64,000 bases of DNA from Methylocystis rosea SV97. GTDB taxonomy: Bacteria > Pseudomonadota > Alphaproteobacteria > Rhizobiales > Beijerinckiaceae. The position numbers and the translations under genes were made by a program. The notes beneath the pieces are model-generated. The model was not told the origin of the DNA. It did not search any database and was given only the letters and a program-made list of their open reading frames with translations. Location: positions 62,001-126,000 of the forward strand of contig NZ_KB889964.1 in assembly GCF_000372845.1 (NCBI RefSeq). Direction: 5' to 3'. The first letter of the stretch is position 1. Each line of letters opens with the position of its first letter. Positions 19,592-27,923 of this stretch are shown here, piece after piece.

Positions 19592-19768
19592 TCAAGACGT
19601 ATCTCCAACTCGGGTCGGCATGGCCCTGGCCGGGAGCGATTTCGCAAGGCAAGCATCGCTGCCACTGGAAATCTCTTGATAGATCTCTTCAAGTGCCTGG
19701 TGCTTCTGGGCGATCAGAACATATGGCCCCGCCGGTTTGTAGCCGCCCAGTTCCTCGTCATATTTCAT
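19592..19768 (-). CDS. Short ORF, possible gene fragment
   Basis: An ATG-initiated frame of 58 codons starting MKYDEELGGYKPAGPYVL and continuing with a plausible helix (AQKHQALEEIYQEI). The sense continues a few codons upstream of the ATG to a stop, which suggests a fragment of a longer gene. No family recognised and no ribosome site seen. Confidence 0.25.
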   Translation of the reverse strand: MKYDEELGGYKPAGPYVLIAQKHQALEEIYQEISSGSDACLAKSLPARAMPTRVGDTS

Positions 19769-20081
19769 GCCCAGAAGGCGTTCACCCGCCTCTCATGGGG
19801 AAACGCGTGGTCATTACCTCCAATACCAAGAGCGCGGAGGTAAACCTCCGCCGAATGGCAGAAAATGTTTCGAGCGCGTTCGCAACCTCGCTTTTGTTGG
19901 TGAGGCCTCGCGAATGCCCTGCGGCCGAAGCTTTCGTGGAACAATATTAGCGTCGTACTGGGTCCAGCGAAAATCATAAAATTCGCATAATATGGATTAT
20001 GGAACATATATACTATATATATCAATGTGTTAAGATGAACGACGCGGGTATTGCTTCGCGCGCCGGCAATGGCGACTCACG

Positions 20082-20280
20082 TCACGAGATAGGGCTGTTG
20101 ATCCTCGTAGCGAGGTCAGCGCCTTTGTAATACGGGCGTATCCAAACCAGCTTGTGGGACAGGTTTCCTTGCCCGCACCTCTGATCTCGCCAATGTCCCC
20201 TCACCATAAACCTTACGAGCGGCTTTGAACGCGTACCGGGCGTTTCCTCAGGATTCAACTCGCGTCGGGAGACGGCAATG
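20082..20280 (-). pseudogene. C-terminal remnant of a plasmid/phage hypothetical gene
   Basis: The minus-strand frame ends in FMVRGHWRDQRCGQGNLSHK followed by LVWIRPYYKG. The pattern VRGHWR...WIxPYxKG is typical of the C-termini of a family of uncharacterised plasmid and phage proteins. Sequence upstream of about 20280 has no family-like sense, so only the end survives. Confidence 0.4.
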
Positions 20281-20471
20281 TGTCCGACAGAAGCGCCAAC
20301 GTCCGCGTAGTCAAGCGCGGAATATCGATTGGCGCTTGGCGCTTTGCAGCAGCTTGCGTTTCTTTTGCGGCGACGTGAGCCATGCTGCGACCGGAGAAGC
20401 TTTCGCGCCAAGTTGGGAACTAAGGTGCGAAGTGGCCGATCGGCTGCGCAACAATACGTTTCGCCGGGCGG

Positions 20472-21206
20472 TCAACCATCTTCATCGCTTTCTTGTTCGA
20501 CGGAGGCCGCGCCACCAAGCGCATTATAGCGGCGAGACGCCAACCACTGAAGGCGCATGGCTTGTGTCAGAAGCACGCGCCGCAACCCACCTTGGACCTT
20601 GCGCTCCGAGATTACCTGCGCAAGCCGCGAAATAATGAGCGCTCTCCGAGCGGTCCGAAAATCCGGGTGTGACCGGAGCTCATAGACGCGGTCGGACACA
20701 ATTCTCGCGCGCAACGATCGGGGCGCTTCGACGACGAGCGACCCCGGCGGTGGATCTTTCTCGTTCAGAATCGCTTTGAACTCCGACTTTTCAACCGCTC
20801 GCTGCGTTATCAATCGCTCCAAAGCATCCAGGTGCTTGCGGGCGTCCGCATCCTTACCGCTCGTCTCCTGAAATTGCGGTAACGGCCACACCTCAATTTC
20901 AAGAACTTCGAACGGATCAAGCACAGACATCGCCACGGCGTCGGTACGCTGATTGGTCAAGTGACGACGTATGCGCGTGCGCAGCATCTCGTTCGTCTGC
21001 CCAACGTAGATTGGCTCGCCGTCATAATCGAAGAAGGCGTAGACGCCCCACCTGTAATTCCCGACTCTCCGAGTCTGACCAATGGCTTCTTCGAACGACG
21101 CGTCGAGAAACCTCGCCAAATTCGCTCGCAGATCCTCCGTCTCGAACGGTGGAAAGTTTATGAAATCGGGATCGCGAAGAGGAGAGGGTTCGCTCGAATT
21201 AGGCAT
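20472..21206 (-). CDS. GIY-YIG nuclease-domain protein
   Basis: A 244-residue protein with a GIY-YIG domain near residues 48-110: GVYAFFDYDGEPIYVGQT supplies the GVY...YVG strands, followed by the arginine region LRTRIRRHL. The C-terminal half is helical and ends acidic. GIY-YIG folds occur in homing, repair and several restriction endonucleases. Its start overlaps the stop of the PD-(D/E)xK-like gene by 8 bases, in one directional cluster behind a cytosine methyltransferase. This suggests it is a nuclease subunit of a restriction-modification-like system; that role is inferred. Confidence 0.75.
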   Translation of the reverse strand: MPNSSEPSPLRDPDFINFPPFETEDLRANLARFLDASFEEAIGQTRRVGNYRWGVYAFFDYDGEPIYVGQTNEMLRTRIRRHLTNQRTDAVAMSVLDPFEVLEIEVWPLPQFQETSGKDADARKHLDALERLITQRAVEKSEFKAILNEKDPPPGSLVVEAPRSLRARIVSDRVYELRSHPDFRTARRALIISRLAQVISERKVQGGLRRVLLTQAMRLQWLASRRYNALGGAASVEQESDEDG

Positions 21207-22059
21207 GTCCGATCGCCGTCATATCGGAAGAATGCTGCACGACACCTCCCCGCTCGATTGTCGTGCGCCGCATCGCCTCGTCGCCTAGAGAAGCGATTTC
21301 GAAGCTGACATGATTGATCTCGTCGTCCCGACCTCCAAAGCAAGAATGGAATGCAGCGAGGAGTTCAACGTTCATCAGCGATTGAGCGCTTACTTTCGGC
21401 GCTTCGGCAGACGGAACCGAAGCTGGGAAAAGATAGATGCAGGGCGGCGGCGCACAGAAAGGGCCGACCACTGTCGTTCTGCCGATGTCGTTCTCGGCCA
21501 ACAGCTTCGGACAGGCGCGTCCAATTGTTCCAAACACCATATCCCAGATTACGAGGCCATCGACGCACTGATTGCGCGCGATGATCTGAGCGCTTATGCG
21601 TGTATGGACGCCGGACCAGGCATTGCGCCGTGGGTCTGCGCCAACATTGGTGCACAAACTCCAAATCACAAATTCATCCGCGCCTTCAGGCCGCTCGAAA
21701 ATTTTGGAGTTGTCGCCGTCCAAACAGCCTTTCAGGTCGATGATCGCGGTTCGCCCGCTTTTTAGCTTCACAATATAGTCATGTAACACGCCACGTTTCG
21801 CACGATCCCAGCTCGCGATGAAGCCTCGGTCCTCCATGTGATTGAGAACATGCTGGACGAACTCCCGCTTGTCTCGCATCGTCGCAGAAAATTCTCCGCG
21901 CACCTGTTGAATAGCGCCACGGAAAATCGGGGAGGCATAGAAATCTTTCTCCGCAAGCCCATGGTCGCCCAGCTTATGAGCTTGCGTCTTGAGCACTTCA
22001 GCGAATTGTTCGATCTGAAGGCGCACGCTCGGGTCCTGCTCGCATGGGATGACGCTCAC
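21199..22059 (-). CDS. Putative PD-(D/E)xK restriction endonuclease-like protein
   Basis: A 286-residue protein directly behind the cytosine methyltransferase, sharing a GTGA start/stop overlap. Around residues 90-125 it has HDYIVKLKSG followed by TAIIDLKGCLDGDNSKIFER, spacing compatible with the D...(D/E)xK metal site (D, then D-L-K). FVIWSLCTN and GLVIWDMVFGT look like core strands. Type II restriction enzymes are poorly conserved, so lack of a named family is expected. I call it endonuclease-like from motif plus operon position; the motif alone is suggestive, not proof. Confidence 0.55.
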   Translation of the reverse strand: MSVIPCEQDPSVRLQIEQFAEVLKTQAHKLGDHGLAEKDFYASPIFRGAIQQVRGEFSATMRDKREFVQHVLNHMEDRGFIASWDRAKRGVLHDYIVKLKSGRTAIIDLKGCLDGDNSKIFERPEGADEFVIWSLCTNVGADPRRNAWSGVHTRISAQIIARNQCVDGLVIWDMVFGTIGRACPKLLAENDIGRTTVVGPFCAPPPCIYLFPASVPSAEAPKVSAQSLMNVELLAAFHSCFGGRDDEINHVSFEIASLGDEAMRRTTIERGGVVQHSSDMTAIGHA

Positions 22060-23201
22060 GCGGCCTTCTCCGCCGCGGCGCAGACTTCAAGAAGCGGCTC
22101 AAGCAGATAGCGCGCCAAATGCCGAACGACATCGACAGCGACGCCGTCGCCCGTCAAATGATAAGCCTCGTTGTAATTCTTCGGCAGCTTGTACGCTTCG
22201 TCGAGCCCCATTAACCGGGCGGTCTCTCGCGAGGAAATCAGGCGTGAGCGAATCTTGTTTCCATCGACGACGACGATCGTCTGGCGGCTCGAACCGCCTG
22301 CGGGCGTACGCAGACATCCGGCGACATCGTCAAACCGAATTTCCGCCCGTTGGACCTTGACGCCATTTTCGTCGAGACGCGTGCGCTTGTAGACCCCGCC
22401 CACCATCCGCCGACCCGACCGCTTGGCGGCTTCAACCTTCGCCTTGTTGACCGGCGACATCATCGCCAGGATTTGCTTGGTTTCGGCGGCGGTATGCCAT
22501 TCGACGCTCGAAGGATTTTCTTCGATGATATCGGCGAAGGAATTCTTGCGACGCGGCGGCGTCGGTAAATTCCACCACAGCATCTTCTTCCTGGCGCGGG
22601 ATGAGATGCCGTCGACGGCTCTGCGCAATCCCAGCGTATGAAATGGCTCGATTGGCTCCGGCGATAAGAGCGATGGGTTTATCGTCACATCATCTCGTAC
22701 GCCGATCACAAACAATCGTGGCCGCGATTGCGGCACGAACAAAGAGGCGTTGATGATCACAGCACCGTATCGATATCCAGCTTCGCCGAAGGTCTTGCAG
22801 ATTGCTTCGAAATCTCGTCCGCCGTGGGAGGTCAGCGTGCCGCAAACATTCTCGATGGCGATAATCTTCGGCGCGCGATTGTCGTCGATCAGCCCGGTGA
22901 TGACGTCCCAGAACGGATAGAATGTTCCAGACCGCTCCCCCTTCAACCCGGCTCCGCCTCCCGCCAAAGATAAATCCTGGCAGGGAAACGACCCCCAAAT
23001 AAGGTCGGCGTATCCTGACAATTCATCCGCAGTAACCTTCCGAACATCGCCGACCTTGAGCTCTCCAGCGGCGCCCCAGTTGGCCTGATAGGCTAAGCCT
23101 TTCTTGTGATCGAAGTCGTTCGCGAAAAGGCACGTCCAACCGGACCCTAGCCCTGCTCGTGCCATCCCGCCGCCTGCGAAAAACTCGTAAAAATTAGGCA
23201 T
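22056..23201 (-). CDS. dcm: C5-cytosine DNA methyltransferase
   Basis: A 381-residue m5C methyltransferase with the ordered family motifs: I (FYEFFAGGGMARAGLGSGW), IV with the catalytic cysteine (GSFPCQDLSLAGGG, about residue 72), VI (IAIENVCGTL), VIII (SLFVPQSRPRLFVIG), a target-recognition stretch around 200-310, and X (GDGVAVDVVRHLARYL). I chose ATG 23201 because motif I then starts at residue 4 and the start overlaps the upstream RHH gene. The longer open frame to 23513 overlaps that gene and looks non-coding. It heads a string of overlapping genes with two nuclease-like proteins. Confidence 0.92.
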   Translation of the reverse strand: MPNFYEFFAGGGMARAGLGSGWTCLFANDFDHKKGLAYQANWGAAGELKVGDVRKVTADELSGYADLIWGSFPCQDLSLAGGGAGLKGERSGTFYPFWDVITGLIDDNRAPKIIAIENVCGTLTSHGGRDFEAICKTFGEAGYRYGAVIINASLFVPQSRPRLFVIGVRDDVTINPSLLSPEPIEPFHTLGLRRAVDGISSRARKKMLWWNLPTPPRRKNSFADIIEENPSSVEWHTAAETKQILAMMSPVNKAKVEAAKRSGRRMVGGVYKRTRLDENGVKVQRAEIRFDDVAGCLRTPAGGSSRQTIVVVDGNKIRSRLISSRETARLMGLDEAYKLPKNYNEAYHLTGDGVAVDVVRHLARYLLEPLLEVCAAAEKAA

Positions 23202-23439
23202 GACGCTTCCGATCGATGGCTTGGTCGTCGATCTGAACATCCTCCCGCTCAAGTTTTTCCTTGATGGCTTCGGCAATCCACGTGTTACGCGAAACATTGC
23301 CGGGACGCGCGCTCCGCGCTTGATCGATTGCCTCGAAGGTCTCAGGCGACAACCGAAGATTTTGGCGATCCAGCGGACGAATCGCCTGATTTTTCGAAGA
23401 ATCGAGCATGCGATGAAGCTGGCGCCTTTTTGGCGCCAT
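23194..23439 (-). CDS. Ribbon-helix-helix-like regulator upstream of the methyltransferase
   Basis: An 81-residue protein containing NLRLSPETFEAIDQAR, then SRNTWIAEAIKEKLER, the strand-helix-helix layout of Arc/MetJ-type DNA-binding proteins. Its stop overlaps the methyltransferase start by 8 bases. ATG 23409 (MLDSSKNQ) is an alternative start. Paired GAACATA elements lie just upstream of the first start. It probably controls the RM-like operon, as controller proteins do in many type II systems, but by RHH rather than the usual C-protein fold. Confidence 0.65.
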   Translation of the reverse strand: MAPKRRQLHRMLDSSKNQAIRPLDRQNLRLSPETFEAIDQARSARPGNVSRNTWIAEAIKEKLEREDVQIDDQAIDRKRHA

Positions 23440-23445
23440 GTCCAG

Positions 23446-23464
23446 TATGTTCTATATATGTTCC
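23446..23464 (-). promoter_or_regulatory. Candidate operator: directly repeated GAACATA upstream of the RHH gene
   Basis: Read on the minus strand the site is GGAACATATATAGAACATA: two copies of GAACATA spaced 11 bases apart, one helical turn, with TATATA between. Paired sites on one face of DNA suit RHH dimers binding side by side. It ends 7 bases before the proposed ATG at 23439, overlapping where the -10 would lie. The first 12 bases recur at 20001-20012. Confidence 0.45.
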
Positions 23465-23552
23465 GTTGAAAATCCCGGTATGATCGGAGTCGATAAATGG
23501 GGTCACGTGGCATATCTCACGCCTGCTATATTCCTCGAACATCTCTTGTCAG

Positions 23553-24155
23553 GTGACCCCCATGCATTGGGCGCCGCGCTTGTTCCCCGTAAAGATCCAC
23601 CGCCAACTGAACGCCGCGGACTTGGCTGACGTAACGCCAGAGGAACTCGAACAAGCGGAAGAGGATGGCGCGCTGGCCGGCAATCGTTCGTACTGCGATC
23701 TGCGCGGCTGCGGGTGGGACGTCGTTCGCACAGCTCTTGATATCGAGAGCAAAGTGATCGACCGACTGAAGATGGCGGATGACGTTGACGCGGAAGCCTC
23801 GGCTTTCGACGAAGAGCGGGCTACCGCATTCGACGACGAACCAGCACTCTGGGGGCTGGACGTCGGAGTCGCGGCTGCGACGATCGCAATTTCGGCATAC
23901 GGCGCGATCCCCGTGTCCAGCTGCAACGCAGGCGCTTTTGGCGGGCGCCACTCGGGAAGCTATCCTTACGTGGCATTTTTTCTGCCAAAAGACTTGGCCC
24001 CTGAAATAATGCGTTGCGCCGAAGCGGCCGACGTCGGGCTCCTCTGCGACGAAAGTGGACTCGCGCAGATTTATGGGCAAGCCGAAATGGACCTCATCCG
24101 TTTCGCGCAAACCGCATGGGAAAGAAGCGCAATTCGTGAAGCCGGGTCCCGATGA
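23553..24155 (+). CDS. Hypothetical protein divergent from the RM-like cluster
   Basis: A 200-residue protein starting MTPMHWAPRLFPV. It has an acidic helical N-terminal half and a C-terminal half with AISAYGAIPVSSCNAGAFGG, YVAFFLPKDLAPEIM and LCDESGLAQIYG, compositionally a normal soluble alpha/beta protein. I cannot name the family. It is divergently placed from the RHH-methyltransferase cluster and shares its intergenic region, so it may be co-regulated or be an accessory of that module. Confidence 0.65.
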   Translation: MTPMHWAPRLFPVKIHRQLNAADLADVTPEELEQAEEDGALAGNRSYCDLRGCGWDVVRTALDIESKVIDRLKMADDVDAEASAFDEERATAFDDEPALWGLDVGVAAATIAISAYGAIPVSSCNAGAFGGRHSGSYPYVAFFLPKDLAPEIMRCAEAADVGLLCDESGLAQIYGQAEMDLIRFAQTAWERSAIREAGSR

Positions 24156-24225
24156 CGCGGCGCCCGCGGTAGCTTCGAAGCCGAGGATGACGCCGCACCA
24201 GCGAGCAACAAGGCGTGCCTGTATT

Positions 24226-24248
24226 CGAAAAAGCCGCTAAGCGGCTTC
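24226..24248 (-). terminator. Rho-independent terminator of the ardC gene
   Basis: On the minus strand AGCCGCTTAGCGGCT forms a perfect hairpin with a three-base loop, followed by TTTTTC. It includes the ardC stop codon. It would end ardC transcription before the convergent hypothetical gene. Confidence 0.7.
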
Positions 24249-25148
24249 CTCCTGTTCCTTGCGGCTGAACGCCAGGATGAAATCCGTCGTGGCGCTCGCG
24301 GCGGCGGCGGCCGAGAAGATCGCCTTCTTGTCGTTCTTCAGAATGGTGAGATATTGCGCGATATATTGCGCATGATCCACCCTCGGCTCGTTCGTTATGC
24401 CAAGCTCCGCGCAAAGGAACGCTGCGGATGTTTCCGCTATCAGTTCCTCGAACGCATATGCGCGATCCGCGAAGCGTTTGCCCTTTTCGCGATTGAGGCG
24501 ACACTCCGCGCCAACCCAATGCGATAGCTCGTGAAGCACGGTGGCGTAAAACGCTTCCTGCGCTGTGCTTGTCGCCGTACCGATGAACGCCCGCTCTTCG
24601 GGAATGCTGATGCGGTCGGTCAAACGATTGTAGCACGCTCGCGATCCGCCAAAGTCGATCTGCGCGCCCGTCGCCGCAATGGCGCGATCCACGCTGGCGA
24701 TGCGCTCGAACAGCGGTCGCTCGGGCAACGCCGGCATCTCGACGACATACCCGTCGACTTGGGAAGCGTTGAACACCCAGCTCGCGCGCGCGAAGGGAAT
24801 CTTCCGCCCGCCTTCGGCGTCGTCACTCGCTGCTGCCTCCCCGGATTCGACGTGCAGCTCCTTGTAGAAAACGATCGGCGTGCCTTTCTCGCCTTTGCGC
24901 ACATTGGCACCGCGCTCCTGCCACTGCTTGAATGTCGCCCATTCATGCGACTCATAGCCGAGCGTTTGCCCCGTGATCCACAAGGAAAGAATATTGACGC
25001 CGCGATAGGCCCGGCCCGTAGTCGCGTTGACCGGCGACTTCGTGCTGGCGGCGCGATGCCAGGGTAGCTTGAACTCCCCGGCGCCAGCCTCGATGGCGGC
25101 AACGATCCGATCGGTGATTTCTTGATGAATGTCGAAGCGCGATTTCAT
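24237..25148 (-). CDS. ardC: ArdC-type antirestriction protein (ssDNA-binding, zincin-like)
   Basis: A 303-residue ArdC-family protein: an N-terminal ssDNA-binding domain (DIHQEITDRIVAAIEAGAG, LPWHRA, NATTGRAYRGVNILSLW, WATFKQWQERGANVRKGEKG) and a C-terminal metallopeptidase-like domain with HELSH near residue 204 and a downstream glutamate region (FEELIAETSAAFLCAE). ArdC proteins coat incoming single-stranded plasmid DNA and protect it from host restriction during conjugation. I chose ATG 25148, preceded by GGAGAG. It is separate from the T4SS. A hairpin terminator overlaps its stop. Confidence 0.9.
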   Translation of the reverse strand: MKSRFDIHQEITDRIVAAIEAGAGEFKLPWHRAASTKSPVNATTGRAYRGVNILSLWITGQTLGYESHEWATFKQWQERGANVRKGEKGTPIVFYKELHVESGEAAASDDAEGGRKIPFARASWVFNASQVDGYVVEMPALPERPLFERIASVDRAIAATGAQIDFGGSRACYNRLTDRISIPEERAFIGTATSTAQEAFYATVLHELSHWVGAECRLNREKGKRFADRAYAFEELIAETSAAFLCAELGITNEPRVDHAQYIAQYLTILKNDKKAIFSAAAAASATTDFILAFSRKEQEEAA

Positions 25149-25687
25149 GGCTCTCTCCGTTGCGGGGCGGTCGCCCCGTGAGAGCCCGTGAGCCGAGGCG
25201 CCGGCGAGCGCACCCGAAGGGCGGCGAATGCCGAGGGCTTGCCCCTTGCGCTTGTCAGCCGGCGGTTCGGCTAGGGCTTCTCTCTCCGGGGCGTCCGCCA
25301 ACGGCGAGAGAGCAATCGTGAGAAAGCGCATTCAAAGGCGTGCCAACGATGAAAGAGGGCCAAGAAGCCGATGCTAACGCCTGCGGCCTCGGCGCGTTGC
25401 GCGACGATGTTCGACAGAGCGATGGTGGCGAGGACAAGTGTGGCGGCGAACTCAAACTCAGCGCAGCGACGGCCTCGCGCGTCTTCGCCGACAGCACGCT
25501 CGTCTCGAAGGCTGCAGCGAAAATGAAGAGGCCGGCGAACATGAGCGGCGGGGGTCAGTCGATTTCGCGATAGACTCCTTTTGGGCCTTAACCGACCTCG
25601 TCAGCAATATAACGGTGCCGCCGACGAGAACTGGACCTCACACCATGCGCCGAGAATGGGTCTATATGTCAATTGTGCTCCACGCTG
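25149..25687. other. Gap without a convincing gene
   Basis: This 539-base stretch lies upstream of ardC. Open frames exist, including one of 95 codons on the minus strand (25255-25542) with a hydrophobic start, but none has a clear ribosome site or family pattern. The region next to ardC is a G+C-rich leader of the kind also seen upstream of ssb at 52.3 kb. Confidence 0.35.
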
Positions 25688-26240
25688 CTACGGAAGCAGC
25701 CCCTGCCGTAATGCAAGCGCGACGGCATGGGTAATGGTCGAGGCACCGAGATTCTGTCTCGCGTTGTCGAGATGAAACCTCACCGCTCGAGCGGAGACGC
25801 CCAAAATCATCGCCGTCTCCTCTCTCGTCTTGCCGGAAGACGCCCATGCCAAACATTGGCGCTCCCTTTGCGTCAATGGAACGTCCGTAACGTTTTGCGT
25901 TGAAGCGTCCACGAATCGCGCATTGGCGTGCGCGTGACATGCGACACTCATCATCTGCAAGACTTCTTTCGCCTCTTGAACTATCTGCGCAAGCGCGGGT
26001 GCTGGTTCGTCAGCGGCAAAACTCAGCATCGCGAAGCGGCCGAAACCTGCCGTGATGGGGATGGTAACGCCTGCTCGAATTCCGGCAGAGAGCGCATCAT
26101 CTAGGAAGCGGCGCTCTCTTGCAGATCGCGCTGCTTTGTGATCTCGGCAGTCCCAGAGAAAGGCTGGCCCTGGCTTCCGACCCCCACGAAAGACGGGATC
26201 GACGTCGATGTATGAAGATTGATCATGGCCGATCCATCCG
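25688..26240 (-). pseudogene. Degraded LuxR-family regulator
   Basis: The last 113 residues form an intact LuxR-type helix-turn-helix (LTQRERQCLAWASSGKTREE, then VSARAVRFHLDNARQNLG). In the same frame upstream the autoinducer-binding domain can be followed back through IRAGVTIPITAGFGRFAM, AFLWDCRDHK and YIDVDPVFRGG to about 26240, where a stop codon interrupts it. The first 60 residues or so are lost. It resembles the intact copy at 30647-31372. A shorter product could be made from the internal ATG at 26029, which would lack the ligand domain. Confidence 0.7.
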
Positions 26241-26438
26241 TAGAAAACTTATCGCGCCGCGTTGCTGCTGAAGCATGAACGCAAAAGGCGGCTTCTGGAG
26301 CCTTATTGAAAAATGCGGAGAAAACTAATTCTGCGCATGCAAAACGAATGTTTCGATGTCGCTTTCCACGAGCGCCAATAACTTGCTTCATTCCGAAGAT
26401 CGTGTACGTGTTTTCATTGTCTATTCGGGAACGGATCC

Positions 26439-26705
26439 ATGGAACTCAGCAAACGTCAAATCCGTCAATTACAAAAGATTGTCGAAACCGCACAGGCAAT
26501 ACTCGCGGATGCGAGGAAGAGGTCCCAGCCGCGAAAGTCCAGGGCGCCGGCGAGCGTTCCTGCTCGCGAGGTACGGGCGCGGCGCAGTGGAAAAGAGCTT
26601 GTAGCATTCAGGAAAGCGGAACGCGCGGAACGCAAGAGAGGCGTGCCCGTTACCGAGATCGCGAAACGGCACAATGTGAGCACGACATATATCTATCAGC
26701 TCTAG
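26439..26705 (+). CDS. Small basic protein with a helix-turn-helix tail
   Basis: An 88-residue, very basic protein. The N-terminus is helical (MELSKRQIRQLQKIVETAQA), the middle is rich in Arg and Ser, and the end reads GVPVTEIAKRHNVSTTYIYQ, a plausible helix-turn-helix. GGGAACGG upstream of the ATG is a weak ribosome site. It stands alone between the LuxR remnant and dinB. A DNA-binding role is inferred from composition only. Confidence 0.55.
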   Translation: MELSKRQIRQLQKIVETAQAILADARKRSQPRKSRAPASVPAREVRARRSGKELVAFRKAERAERKRGVPVTEIAKRHNVSTTYIYQL

Positions 26706-26769
26706 TTACCGGATGAATGACGGCTTCTTAAGCGAATTCGCCCTGACCTCGGGCGCGATTTGGCTTGCG

Positions 26770-27918
26770 CTAAATGCTCAGGCTCAATTGAACGTCAAGC
26801 TCCGATTGCTCTTCACTGAGAGATGACAACGTTACGCCCAACAGCCGGATTCCCTTTGTCGCGGGAAACACGGGTCCGAGCAAAGCAAAGGCGAGCTGTT
26901 CGAGTTCGGCTTGCGTTGCAATAGACGCGGGGCCCGTGCGGCTGCGCGTGATCTGGCGGAAATCTGCATATTTCACCTTCAATGTGACGGTGCGCCCACG
27001 TATTCCCGCGCTCTCGCAGCAGCGCCAGACTTTTCCGATGATCGGCTGGAGCGCGGCGCGCGCCGCCGCGAAGGTGAAGAGATCCTCGACAAAAGTGTTC
27101 TCGGCGCCCACCGACTTGCGGACGCGGTCAGGGCGCACCGGCCTGTTGTCGACGCCCCGCGCAATCCAATAGTAATAAAGCCCCGATTTCCCGAAATGGT
27201 GCTGAAGGAAGGCAAGCGTCTGCATTCTGAGGTCGAGTCCGGTTTCGATCCCAAGCCGGTTCATCTTCGCGGTTGTTGCCGGCCCGACGCCATGGAATTT
27301 CCCGACCTGCAGGGTCTCGACAAAGGCCGGCCCCATCTTCGGCGTAATGACGAAGAGGCCGTCGGGCTTCCTGTAATCCGAGGCAAGCTTGGCCAGGAAT
27401 TTATTGTAGGAGACCCCAGCCGAGGCAGTGAGGCCGGTTTCAGAGCGAATTGCCACTCGTATGTCCTCGGCGATCTGTGTCGCCGACGCGATTCCCCGCA
27501 AATTCTCGGTCACATCGAGATAGGCTTCGTCCAGCGACAGCGGCTCGATGATCGGCGTGTGTTTGGCGAAGATCGCACGGATCTGGCGCGACACTTCTTT
27601 GTAAACGTCGAAACGAGGCTTCACGAAAATGAGCTCGGGGCATTTCCGTTTGGCGGTGACCGACGGCATGGCGGAGCGCACGCCGAACTTTCGCGCTTCG
27701 TAGCTTGCCGCCGCAACGACGCCGCGCTCCCGCGATCCGCCGACGGCGACCGGCTTGCCGCGCAGCTCCGGATTGTCGCGCTGCTCGACGGAGGCGTAGA
27801 AGGCGTCCATATCGATGTGGATGATCTTGCGTTGCCGAGGAGGTTCGACGGCGATATCGCTATCTCGTCTTTCGACGTTGCTCCTCTCCGTATCTGGAAT
27901 TTCGTTCGGCGCGAGCAT
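26770..27918 (-). CDS. dinB: DNA polymerase IV (Y-family translesion polymerase)
   Basis: A 382-residue DinB protein with the catalytic motifs IHIDMDAFYASVEQ near residue 34 and PLSLDEAYLDVT near residue 126, the fingers motif RKFGVRSAMPS, SAGVSYNKFLAKLASDYRKP in the palm, the helix-hairpin-helix VGKFHGVGPATTAKM, and a little-finger domain to the end. It copies damaged DNA with low fidelity. The SRAP gene lies six bases upstream on the same strand, so the two probably form an SOS or damage-tolerance operon. I found no convincing LexA box. Confidence 0.93.
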   Translation of the reverse strand: MLAPNEIPDTERSNVERRDSDIAVEPPRQRKIIHIDMDAFYASVEQRDNPELRGKPVAVGGSRERGVVAAASYEARKFGVRSAMPSVTAKRKCPELIFVKPRFDVYKEVSRQIRAIFAKHTPIIEPLSLDEAYLDVTENLRGIASATQIAEDIRVAIRSETGLTASAGVSYNKFLAKLASDYRKPDGLFVITPKMGPAFVETLQVGKFHGVGPATTAKMNRLGIETGLDLRMQTLAFLQHHFGKSGLYYYWIARGVDNRPVRPDRVRKSVGAENTFVEDLFTFAAARAALQPIIGKVWRCCESAGIRGRTVTLKVKYADFRQITRSRTGPASIATQAELEQLAFALLGPVFPATKGIRLLGVTLSSLSEEQSELDVQLSLSI

Positions 27919-27923
27919 GATCG

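Larger units (their letters stand above)
19185..20471. other. Long stretch without an intact gene; gene remnants and an A+T-rich spot
   Basis: About 1.3 kb with no intact gene of normal length. On the minus strand a 58-residue frame (19592-19768, MKYDEELGGYKPAGPYVL) looks protein-like, and a C-terminal remnant lies at 20082-20280. The stretch around 19970-20035 is far richer in A+T than its surroundings and contains GGAACATATATA at 20001. It reads as an insertion or decay zone between the Mokosh-like and the RM-like modules. Confidence 0.5.

Noticed and set aside
23202..23513. Longer start for the cytosine methyltransferase
   Set aside because: The extra 104 residues overlap the RHH gene, are basic and unlike the family; motif I belongs at the N-terminus.
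25255..25542. 95-codon minus-strand frame with a hydrophobic start
   Set aside because: No ribosome site or family pattern; low-complexity Ser/Pro content.
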